Assembly: GCF_000496575.1 (NCBI RefSeq)
Contig: NZ_AYKT01000018.1
Coordinates: forward strand, 1 to 64,000
DNA: 64,000 bases
Source of the DNA: Geobacillus thermodenitrificans subsp. thermodenitrificans DSM 465
GTDB taxonomy: Bacteria > Bacillota > Bacilli > Bacillales > Anoxybacillaceae
Reading direction: 5' to 3'
The translations under genes were made by a program, and so were the position numbers. The notes under the pieces were generated by a model. The model searched no databases, was not told the DNA's origin, and saw only the letters and a list, made by a program, of their open reading frames with translations. Below, in pieces: positions 16,993 through 24,313 of this stretch. Positions within the stretch are counted from its first letter, which is position 1, and the number at the start of each line of letters is the position of its first letter.

Positions 16993-17389
16993 TAGGAGAC
17001 ACCGTCGGCCGCTGGCACGGTGAGAGAAAACGATGATACCACTGTTGAAGACGGTGTCATCATCAGTTAGACGCGTTTCCGTTCGAGAAAAAAGTCATGA
17101 AAAACCTCCGTACATTCATGAGGCATTCTGTCTCTCTATATATTCATTGGAGCTTTTTCATGTACTGACGGATATCCGCAAAATCGAACGACCTTGACGC
17201 GAAGTGCTCACATGTCAGGTTACTATCATCGGTGAGGCCGAGGGAAGAGAGGGGGAAACGTCTGCAAGATGAGCCCACGGGATGTGCTGTTCCATTCATT
17301 GTGCTTCTTTGCTCGTTTCCGTAGGCGGCCGGAGGATGCAGCGTCAGTTTCCCTTTCATTGATCATTTTGAATAGTCAGGCAAATTCCT
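16993..17389. other. Intergenic stretch after mupG with alternative hairpins
   Basis: GACACCGTC (16998-17006) can pair with GACGGTGTC (17050-17058), while GATGATACC (17032-17040) can pair with the overlapping GGTGTCATC (17053-17061). The two structures exclude each other. No T-run follows. I see no gene in the rest of the interval. Confidence 0.45.
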
Positions 17390-17417
17390 TTGCAAAGAAA
17401 CAGCTGAGGATTATAAT
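17390..17417 (+). promoter_or_regulatory. Sigma-A promoter for the aldo/keto reductase
   Basis: TTGCAA (17390-17395), 16-bp spacer, TATAAT (17412-17417), 51 bases before the start codon. Confidence 0.65.
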
Positions 17418-17468
17418 GAGAGAGTAATCTGTTTGGCATTGATTGCATTAAAGGGGAGGAGAAGGAAA

Positions 17469-18416
17469 ATGAAGTACCGAAAACTCGGCCGCACCGGGCT
17501 CAAAGTGAGTGAAATCAGTTTAGGCAGCTGGCTTACATATGGCAACTCGGTGGAAAAAGAAACGGCGGTCCGCGTCATTGACAAAGCGTATGAGCTTGGG
17601 ATTAACTCGTTTGACACGGCGAATGTGTATGCACGCGGGGAAGCGGAAAAGATTGTCGGCGAGGCGCTGCGCAAATATCCGCGTGAGTCGTACGTCATCG
17701 CGACGAAAGTGTTTTGGCCGATGGGCGACGGACCGAATGACCGCGGCTTGTCGCGCAAACATGTGTTTGAGCAGCTTCATGCGAGCTTAAAACGGCTGCA
17801 GCTTGATTACGTGGATATTTACTACTGCCATCGTTATGACAAAGAGACGCCGGTCGATGAAACGCTGCGCACGATCGATGATCTCGTCCGCCAAGGGAAA
17901 GTGCTTTATGTCGGCGTCAGCGAATGGACAGCTCAGCAAATTCAAGAAGCGCTCGGCGTAGCCGATCACTACTTGCTTGACCGGATCGTTGTCAATCAGC
18001 CACAGTACAACATGCTCCATCGGTACATCGAAAAAGAAGTCATCCCGGTATGTGAACAAAACGGCATCAGCCAAATCGTCTTCTCACCGCTTGCGCAAGG
18101 GGTGTTGACCGGCAAATACAAGCGAGGACAAGCGTTGCCGGCTGACAGCCGCGCCGCCGATCCGAAAGCAAACACGTTTATCCAAGGATTCTTGAATGAC
18201 GAAGTGTTAATAAAAGTAGAACAGCTGGAAAAAGTCGCTGCTGAGCTCGGCATTACGTTATCGCAGCTTGCTCTCGCTTGGGTGTTGCGCCAACCGAACG
18301 TTGCCAGCGCCTTAATCGGCGCCAGCCGTCCGGAACAAGTGGAAGAAAACGTCAAGGCGGTCGATGTGGTGCTTAGCGAAGAGGTGCTTGAGAAAATCGA
18401 GGGGATTTTGGCGTAA
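17469..18416 (+). CDS. Aldo/keto reductase (Kv-beta-like AKR)
   Basis: 315 aa (beta/alpha)8 oxidoreductase. The catalytic tetrad is visible as Asp and Tyr in FDTANVYARG, Lys in IATKVF and His in YYCHRYD; the NADP-binding end is LIGASRPEQVEENVKA. The overall pattern (KYRKLGRTGLKVSEISLGSW) resembles the potassium-channel beta subunit-like and YajO-type reductases. ATG 17469 follows AAGGGGAGGAGAAGG; the frame extends upstream to 17433 but without a start context. Its last 114 bases are duplicated in degraded form at 40403-40516, so this gene marks the left edge of the sugar-acid island. Confidence 0.85.
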   Translation: MKYRKLGRTGLKVSEISLGSWLTYGNSVEKETAVRVIDKAYELGINSFDTANVYARGEAEKIVGEALRKYPRESYVIATKVFWPMGDGPNDRGLSRKHVFEQLHASLKRLQLDYVDIYYCHRYDKETPVDETLRTIDDLVRQGKVLYVGVSEWTAQQIQEALGVADHYLLDRIVVNQPQYNMLHRYIEKEVIPVCEQNGISQIVFSPLAQGVLTGKYKRGQALPADSRAADPKANTFIQGFLNDEVLIKVEQLEKVAAELGITLSQLALAWVLRQPNVASALIGASRPEQVEENVKAVDVVLSEEVLEKIEGILA

Positions 18417-18442
18417 AAAGGCACTATAAGAAAAGATTGAGA

Positions 18443-18487
18443 CCATCCTTTCGAAGACCAGAGGGTATTCGGGAGGATGGCATTTTT
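18443..18487 (+). terminator. Terminator after the aldo/keto reductase
   Basis: CCATCCT (18443-18449) pairs with AGGATGG (18474-18480), extendable with wobble pairs inward, followed by a T-run (18483-18488). Confidence 0.75.
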
Positions 18488-18677
18488 TATAAATATATGA
18501 AAAAGTATGTTGAAAAGCAGGGTTGCATCTTTTCTAGGTTTCTCGTAATAAGCTTCGAATAAGGATTATAACCTAACGTTATATATAAAAGTTGAGTGAA
18601 AAAAAAACTCATTCTATCTGTTGACTATTTAGAAAATTTGAATTAATATAAAAACAACGGTTGAATTGTATTACATT

Positions 18678-18714
18678 AAAAAATATAGTTTTATAATATA
18701 AAACTATATTTTTT
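18678..18714. repeat. Perfect inverted repeat containing candidate IclR operator 1
   Basis: Arms of 18 bases around a single central base. The core GTTTTATAATATAAAAC (18688-18704) recurs in similar form at 18735 and 27439. The T-run at its right side means it could also fold as a terminator. Confidence 0.7.
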
Positions 18715-18734
18715 TATATCTTTTTCAAAACCAT

Positions 18735-18751
18735 GTTTTACTATATAAAAC
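18735..18751. promoter_or_regulatory. Candidate IclR operator 2
   Basis: GTTTTACTATATAAAAC has the same GTTTT/AAAAC ends and ATATAAAAC half as the sites at 18688 and 27439. Confidence 0.5.
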
Positions 18752-18820
18752 TACTGAAATGTTTATGTCCATCCGAATAGTTCCCTTTCTATGTGCTATG
18801 GAGTCATAAAAAGTATATTT

Positions 18821-18834
18821 TGAAAGCGCTTAAA
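18821..18834. promoter_or_regulatory. Catabolite response element (cre) upstream of the TRAP operon
   Basis: TGAAAGCGCTTAAA matches the CcpA consensus TGWAARCGYTWNCW except for the penultimate base. It lies 65 bases before dctP and suggests repression by preferred sugars. Confidence 0.55.
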
Positions 18835-18898
18835 AATTTGCCGTGGGTTGTCTTTTCAATCTTAATATAAAAACAAGTTAGAAAGGGGTTGATAGTTA

Positions 18899-19933
18899 GT
18901 GAAGAGGAGGGCAATTCTCTTTCTATTTTTTACTGTACTGCTTTTGCTGCTTTCAGGTTGTGGAAGCTCAGAAACCACAAAATCGACAGCCGGAAACGGA
19001 CGATCAGGTGGAGCCAAAGTGATTAAAGTAGCCAACTATTTTGCTGAAAATCACCCGCAAAATGTCGCCTTGCGTGAAAAGTTTAAAAAAATAGTTGAGG
19101 AAAAATCTAGAGGAAGTCTCAAAGTGGAGATTTACCCTAACAGTGCGTTAGGGGCAGAGCAGGAGTTCTACAATGGTGTTCGCAACGGCACAATTGAAAT
19201 GGGGATTCCGGGATTGATTATGCAAAATGATATCGCGAAAATGGGAGTTCCAGAATGGCCATTTTTATTCAAAGATTTTGAACATGTAAAGAACGTGCTG
19301 AACGGCCCGATCGGGGAGGAAATCACCGCAGAACTCGAGACAAAACATGGTGTTGTTCCGTTGGCGTGGAGTGCAAATGGATTTCGCATGTTTTCATCGA
19401 ATAGAACGATCGACTCAATCAAAGATTTTAAAGGATTACGTCTGCGAATGCCGAACATTCCGAATTATATTACGATCGGGAAACTTCTAGGAGCAAACGT
19501 CACCCCGCTACCGATTTCGGAAGTTTTCACCGCCTTAGAGCAAAAGGTAGTAGACGGACAGGATAATCCAATCGCCACATTACGAGCTTCGGGATGGTAC
19601 GAAGTTCAAACGGATGTATTAGAGTCGAAACATATGTTTAGCCCGAATGTGTATGTGGTCAATAAAAAGTTTTGGGACAGCTTGACTGACGAACAGCGGA
19701 AAATCATTCAAGAAGCAGCCAAAGAGGCGGCAGATTATGAATTTGAGTTGATGGAAAAAAGCTACGAAGAAGACAAGAAGTTTTTACAAGAACATGGCAT
19801 TAAGTTCACCACTCCTGATGATAAGTTTGTAAAACAAATGGAAGAAGCAGTACAGCCGTTGTATGATGAGCTGTTCAAGAAATACGATTGGGCCGAAGAC
19901 CTGTATAAGAGAATCAAAGCAGAGGCGAAATAA
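18899..19933 (+). CDS. dctP: TRAP transporter solute-binding lipoprotein DctP (first copy)
   Basis: 344 aa. A lipoprotein signal peptide ends in the lipobox LLSGC (Cys about residue 21). The mature part has the DctP-family features GSLKVEIYPNSALG, FRMFSSNRTI, LRLRMPNIPNY, and the conserved TALEQKVVDGQDNP that includes the binding-site region for organic acids. It captures a carboxylate, here probably a sugar acid, outside the membrane for DctQM. GTG 18899 has GAAAGGGG ten bases upstream. First gene of the island, behind the regulatory region. Confidence 0.88.
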   Translation: MKRRAILFLFFTVLLLLLSGCGSSETTKSTAGNGRSGGAKVIKVANYFAENHPQNVALREKFKKIVEEKSRGSLKVEIYPNSALGAEQEFYNGVRNGTIEMGIPGLIMQNDIAKMGVPEWPFLFKDFEHVKNVLNGPIGEEITAELETKHGVVPLAWSANGFRMFSSNRTIDSIKDFKGLRLRMPNIPNYITIGKLLGANVTPLPISEVFTALEQKVVDGQDNPIATLRASGWYEVQTDVLESKHMFSPNVYVVNKKFWDSLTDEQRKIIQEAAKEAADYEFELMEKSYEEDKKFLQEHGIKFTTPDDKFVKQMEEAVQPLYDELFKKYDWAEDLYKRIKAEAK

Positions 19934-19962
19934 ACCAGGCTACAGTTAAAAGGGTGATTAAA

Positions 19963-20550
19963 TTGTTAAGAAGAATCGGGAAAATATTAGATACCACGTT
20001 GAATGTATTGATGGCGGTAGCGCTTGCCTTTATGTGTATTTTAGTATTCGGCAACGTTGTGTTGCGGTACGGATTCAACTCCGGTATCACCTGGTCGGAA
20101 GAAATGTCTCGCTTCCTTTTTATTTGGCTGTCGTTTTTTGGAGCTATTGGTGCTTTAAAGGATAACAACCATTTGGGCGTCGACATCTTGCTGAAGAAAC
20201 TACCGCCCCGCGCCAAGCAGGTTGTTTTTATCATCAGCAATGCCATCATCCTTTACGTGCTCTACTTGCTTCTTGACGGAAGCTGGAAAATTACGCTCAG
20301 CAGTATCGGAAGCCGGGCTCCGGCGACCGGCTTGCCGATGGCGTTTATTTATGGAACCGGGCTTGTCGTGAGTATTGGCATGGGCATCGTCACTTTGTTT
20401 CATATTTATCAGGCGCTGTTTCGTCCCGAAGCGATTGATGAGCTGACGAGAATGAAAGAATCGGAAGAAGAAATCATCGCCGTTGCTCACAGTGAGGCAA
20501 CAGAGCTGCCACAGGAACGAAAACAGGACGCCGTTGGAGGTGAGAGGTAG
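19963..20550 (+). CDS. dctQ: TRAP transporter small permease DctQ
   Basis: 195 aa with four membrane helices and the family motif GITWSEEMSRFLFIWLSFFGA. It is the small membrane subunit that binds DctM. I choose TTG 19963, six bases after AAGGGTGA, over GTG 19954, which lies inside that site. The charged C-terminal tail (about 35 residues rich in Glu) is longer than needed for the fold. It sits between dctP and dctM in one transcript. Confidence 0.85.
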   Translation: MLRRIGKILDTTLNVLMAVALAFMCILVFGNVVLRYGFNSGITWSEEMSRFLFIWLSFFGAIGALKDNNHLGVDILLKKLPPRAKQVVFIISNAIILYVLYLLLDGSWKITLSSIGSRAPATGLPMAFIYGTGLVVSIGMGIVTLFHIYQALFRPEAIDELTRMKESEEEIIAVAHSEATELPQERKQDAVGGER

Positions 20551-21834
20551 ATGGCGTTAGTTGTGTTTATCGGATCGCTCCTTGGCGTGATGGCGATCGG
20601 GATGCCGATTGCGTTTGCGTTGCTCGTCAGCGGGGTTGCACTCATGTTTTACCTGAATATTTTTGATACACAAATCATCGCCCAAAACTTGATCAGCGGA
20701 GCGGACAACTTCCCGCTGATGGCCATTCCATTCTTTATTCTCGCTGGGGAGTTGATGAACGCTGGGGGCATTTCAAAGCGGATCGTCCGCTTTGCCTTGG
20801 CGCTTGTCGGCCACATCCGCGGCGGGTTGGGGTATGTTGCCATTATCGCTGGCGTTTTATTTGCCGGCCTGTCTGGTTCCGCGGTAGCTGACACGGCAGC
20901 GCTCGGCGCCATTCTCATCCCGATGATGGTCAAGGCTGGATACAATCGCAACCGTTCGACAGGCCTCATTGCCGCCGGGGGCATCATTGCTCCGATCATT
21001 CCGCCGAGCATTCCGATGATCCTTTTCGGGGTGACTAGCGGGGTGTCGATTACGAAGCTGTTTATGGCCGGCATCGTCCCAGGCATTTTGCTTGGGATTA
21101 TCTTGGCGGTTTGCTGGTGGCTGGTGACCCGGAGAGATCAATTGGAAGTGCTTCCACGCCAGTCGGCGAAAGAGATTTGGCAGGCGGCTCGTGAAGCGTT
21201 TTGGGCGCTGTTGTTGCCGGTGATTATCGTCGGTGGGCTTCGCGGAGGAGTGTTTACGCCGACAGAGGCTGCGGTAGTAGCCGCTTTTTACGCCCTGTTT
21301 GTCGGTTTGTGCATTTACCGGGAACTGAAAATCCGGAATTTGTTCCATGTGCTCGTGGCCGCGTCAAAAACGACGAGCGTCGTCATGTTTTTGGTGGCAG
21401 CAGCTATGGTGTCAGCGTGGCTGATCACAGTTGCCAATATTCCGTCCATTGTCACGGATGTGTTGGCGCCGTTTATAGAACATCCGTTGGTGCTTTTGTT
21501 AGCCATTAATGCGCTGGTGTTGTTGGTCGGGACGGCGATGGATTTGACGCCGACGGTGCTTATTTTAACTCCGGTGCTTATGCCGATTATCGAAAAAGCA
21601 GGGATCGATCCGGTGTATTTCGGGGTGCTGTTTATTCTAAACTGCAGCATCGGGTTGCTCACCCCGCCGGTTGGTACGGTGCTAAACGTCGCCTGCGGAG
21701 TCGGGAAAATCGGGATGGAAGACATTCTGAAGGGGATTTGGCCGTTCTTATTAGCGGAAACGCTTTTGCTTCTGTTGCTCATTTTCTTCCCATCGCTCGT
21801 CACTGTGCCACTTGAGTGGTTTGCGGGCAATTGA
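20551..21834 (+). CDS. dctM: TRAP transporter large permease DctM
   Basis: 427 aa, about twelve membrane segments, with the family blocks FPLMAIPFFILAGELM, AGLSGSAVADTAALG and IIPPSIPMILFG. It forms the sodium-driven channel of the TRAP system with DctQ. ATG 20551 follows directly on the DctQ stop, with GGAGGTGAGAGG before it, so the two are translationally linked. Confidence 0.92.
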   Translation: MALVVFIGSLLGVMAIGMPIAFALLVSGVALMFYLNIFDTQIIAQNLISGADNFPLMAIPFFILAGELMNAGGISKRIVRFALALVGHIRGGLGYVAIIAGVLFAGLSGSAVADTAALGAILIPMMVKAGYNRNRSTGLIAAGGIIAPIIPPSIPMILFGVTSGVSITKLFMAGIVPGILLGIILAVCWWLVTRRDQLEVLPRQSAKEIWQAAREAFWALLLPVIIVGGLRGGVFTPTEAAVVAAFYALFVGLCIYRELKIRNLFHVLVAASKTTSVVMFLVAAAMVSAWLITVANIPSIVTDVLAPFIEHPLVLLLAINALVLLVGTAMDLTPTVLILTPVLMPIIEKAGIDPVYFGVLFILNCSIGLLTPPVGTVLNVACGVGKIGMEDILKGIWPFLLAETLLLLLLIFFPSLVTVPLEWFAGN

Positions 21835-21868
21835 TAAATGCCATTTATAACTAGGGGGATTGAAACCG

Positions 21869-22915
21869 ATGAAAAAGAGGAATGTACTTAGAAAGATGAT
21901 GGCTGGCTGTATGGCCATGGGGTTGCTTTTCTTGACTGCCTGCAGCTCAGGAACGACCCAAGGGAGCGGTACAGACAAGGGGATCCAACAACGGGTAATA
22001 AAGGCGGGCATCGGCCTAAACGAAGACCATCCCGAAGGCCAAGGATTGCTTAAGTTCAAAGAGATTGTTGAGCAGAAAAGTGGCGGAAAATTAAAAGTTC
22101 AAACATACTTCAGCGCTACTTTGGGCGATGACTTAAAAATGACGGAAGCGCTTCAAGCCGGCACACAAGAAATCACGATCCCGTCTACTTCGCCATTGGT
22201 TGGAATTATGAAGGAATTTGGTATTTTTGATTTTCCGTTTCTCTTTAACACACCCGAAGAAGCGGATGCCATTTTGGACGGACCGATAGGCCAAAAACTA
22301 TTGGAAAAACTGCCTGAATATGGATTGGTAGGACTTGGCTATTGGGAAAACGGATTCCGTCATGTAACGAATAGCAAACGTGCTATCGAGACAGCGGATG
22401 ACTTTAAAGGATTGAAATTACGGACAATGCAAAACGAAGTGCATATTGATGCGTTTAAAGAACTTGGTGCCAATCCGACGCCAATGCCTTTCTCGGAAGT
22501 GTTCACTGCATTGGAAAGCCATACGATTGATGGTCAAGAAAATCCGTTGGCAACGATTAAGTCGAACAAGTTTTACGAAGTGCAAAAACATTTAAGCTTA
22601 ACCAAACACGTTTATACTCCGTTTGTGTTCCTTGTTAGCAAGAAGTTTTGGGATACGCTGTCGTCTGAGGAACAAAAGATTTTGCAGGAAGCTGCCATCG
22701 AAGCAGGGAAATATCAACGGCAGCTAAGCCGGGAAGAGGATCAAAAAGCATTGGATGAGTTGAAAAAGACAGGCGTAAAAATTAATGAAATTAGCGATCA
22801 AGAACGTCAAAAAATGGCGGAAATCATTCAACCGGTTGTTGAAACATATGCAAAAAAATTCGGAGACGATCTTGTAAACGAACTATACAACGAGTTGGAT
22901 AAAATTCGCCAGTAA
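21869..22915 (+). CDS. dctP: TRAP transporter solute-binding lipoprotein DctP (second copy)
   Basis: 348 aa. Signal peptide with lipobox LTAC, then GGKLKVQTYFSATLGDD, ENGFRHVTNSKR, LKLRTMQNEVH and SEVFTALESHTIDGQENP, as in the first DctP but clearly diverged from it. ATG 21869 is ten bases after AGGGGG; TTG 21860 is too close. One QM pair flanked by two different binding proteins suggests uptake of two related acids, or that this one is a sensor or high-affinity form. Confidence 0.88.
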   Translation: MKKRNVLRKMMAGCMAMGLLFLTACSSGTTQGSGTDKGIQQRVIKAGIGLNEDHPEGQGLLKFKEIVEQKSGGKLKVQTYFSATLGDDLKMTEALQAGTQEITIPSTSPLVGIMKEFGIFDFPFLFNTPEEADAILDGPIGQKLLEKLPEYGLVGLGYWENGFRHVTNSKRAIETADDFKGLKLRTMQNEVHIDAFKELGANPTPMPFSEVFTALESHTIDGQENPLATIKSNKFYEVQKHLSLTKHVYTPFVFLVSKKFWDTLSSEEQKILQEAAIEAGKYQRQLSREEDQKALDELKKTGVKINEISDQERQKMAEIIQPVVETYAKKFGDDLVNELYNELDKIRQ

Positions 22916-22943
22916 GCAGTAGTGAAGTTGGTGGTTGTTAGGT

Positions 22944-22980
22944 CGAGGGGGGGCAATGAGCTGTATTTGCCCTCTCCCTT
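22944..22980 (+). terminator. Hairpin between second dctP and the LarA-family gene
   Basis: A G-rich arm (22945-22956) pairs with TTGCCCTCTCCC (22967-22978), followed by a short T-rich stretch. It probably attenuates transcription between transporter and enzyme genes. Confidence 0.5.
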
Positions 22981-23033
22981 TCTAAAATGTGCTAAGGATC
23001 GAGCGAACAATTCAAAGGTTGAGGGAAGAATAG

Positions 23034-24287
23034 ATGAAAATCATTAATGATATGCTCAAACATATTCCCATTCCTAAAATGGTAAAGGTAAGACAACATT
23101 TCTATGCCCCGGAGATTTCCAATGTTCCTGAGGCAGTCCGCCAAAGCATCAAGGAGGCTGACGTCCTCGAGCGGATTTCCCCAGGCGACCAAGTCGCCAT
23201 CGCTGTCGGAAGCCGCGGGATTGCCGATATACCGACGATTGTCCGGGAAGTCGTGAGCGCAGTCAAGCAGGCGGGCGGCAACCCGTTTATCGTGCCGGCA
23301 ATGGGGAGCCACGGTGGGGCGACAGCGGAAGGGCAGAAAGAGGTGTTGGCCCATTTAGGGGTGACGGAAGAGTTTGTTAGGGCGCCGATCCGTTCAAATA
23401 TGGATGTTGTTAAAGTCGGAAGGTTGGAAAATGGACTGCCTGTCTACATAGACAAACTGGCATACGAAGCAGACAAAATTATCGTCGTCAATCGGGTCAA
23501 GCCCCATACAGCGTTTCGTGGACCTGTTGAAAGCGGGTTGATGAAGATGATTACGATTGGTCTCGGCAAGCAAAAAGGTGCGGAAGCAGCCCATCAGTAT
23601 AGTTTCAAATACATGGCACGGCATGTGGTGGATATGGCGAAAATTGTAATACAGAAGGCGCCGATTATTTTTGGCGTTGCAGTGTTAGAGAATGCGTATG
23701 ACCGTCCCGCCAAAATTGTGACGGTGCCAGCTGAGCAATTTGAAACGGTGGAGCCTGAACTGCTCATTGAGGCCAAATCGCTTATGCCGAGAATTATGTT
23801 TAACCCGATTGACGTGCTTGTCGTCGATGAAATCGGAAAAGATATTTCCGGAGACGGAATGGACCCAAACATTACAGGTCGGTATGCGACCCCTTATGCA
23901 AGCGGCGGTCCGGACATTGCGCGGATCGTCGTGTTGGGGCTGTCGGAAAAAACAGATGGCAATGCCAACGGAATCGGTCTAGCCGATATTACAACCAAAA
24001 AAGTAAAAGAACAGATCATCTGGGAAAAAGGGTATGCAAACGCTCTGACAAGCACGGTCGTCTCCGTCGTCAAATTGCCCATGTTCTTAGACACAGAAGA
24101 ACTGGCAGTGAAAGCAGCGATTAAAACATGTAATGCCTTTGATATCAAAAAAGTAAGAATGGTCAGGATCAAAAATACATTGGCACTTAGGGAGATTTGG
24201 ATTTCTGAAAGTCTTTTAGATGAGGCATATCGAACAGAAGGAATTGAGATTTTATCAGCGCCAATGGCGATGGACTTTTCAAATTAA
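23034..24287 (+). CDS. LarA-family nickel-pincer nucleotide-dependent racemase/epimerase (sugar-acid epimerase candidate)
   Basis: 417 aa, LarA/DUF2088 family. Candidate cofactor and catalytic residues keep the spacing of Lactiplantibacillus plantarum LarA (H108, H174, K184, H200): here H93 in GSHGG, H158 in KPHTAF, K171 in SGLMK and H187 in AAHQ. K171 would carry the nickel-pincer nucleotide. LarA relatives racemise or epimerise 2-hydroxy acids by hydride transfer; known members act on lactate, malate, phenyllactate and gluconate. The cofactor genes larE, larB, larC lie 6 kb downstream. The next gene is a sugar-acid dehydratase, so I infer a C2-epimerase of an aldonate. It is not lactate racemase by context. 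Confidence 0.82.
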   Translation: MKIINDMLKHIPIPKMVKVRQHFYAPEISNVPEAVRQSIKEADVLERISPGDQVAIAVGSRGIADIPTIVREVVSAVKQAGGNPFIVPAMGSHGGATAEGQKEVLAHLGVTEEFVRAPIRSNMDVVKVGRLENGLPVYIDKLAYEADKIIVVNRVKPHTAFRGPVESGLMKMITIGLGKQKGAEAAHQYSFKYMARHVVDMAKIVIQKAPIIFGVAVLENAYDRPAKIVTVPAEQFETVEPELLIEAKSLMPRIMFNPIDVLVVDEIGKDISGDGMDPNITGRYATPYASGGPDIARIVVLGLSEKTDGNANGIGLADITTKKVKEQIIWEKGYANALTSTVVSVVKLPMFLDTEELAVKAAIKTCNAFDIKKVRMVRIKNTLALREIWISESLLDEAYRTEGIEILSAPMAMDFSN

Positions 24288-24313
24288 ATCATATGGGGCG
24301 AGGAGGATTTGAA

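Larger units (their letters stand above)
18417..18898. other. AT-rich leader region at the left edge of the island
   Basis: 482 bases with no gene, far richer in A and T than the preceding genes. Besides the AKR terminator it holds a long perfect inverted repeat (18678-18714), a second GTTTT-N7-AAAAC palindrome (18735-18751) and a cre-like site (18821-18834), all before the first TRAP gene. This is a heavily regulated promoter region. Confidence 0.7.

Noticed and set aside
18678-18714. Long perfect inverted repeat as transposon end or att site.
   Set aside because: No transposase or integrase is near, and the core recurs as a short palindrome before other island genes, so an operator is the better explanation.
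23034-24287. Naming this gene lactate racemase larA.
   Set aside because: The cofactor residues fit, but the surrounding motifs differ and the context is sugar-acid catabolism, not lactate use.
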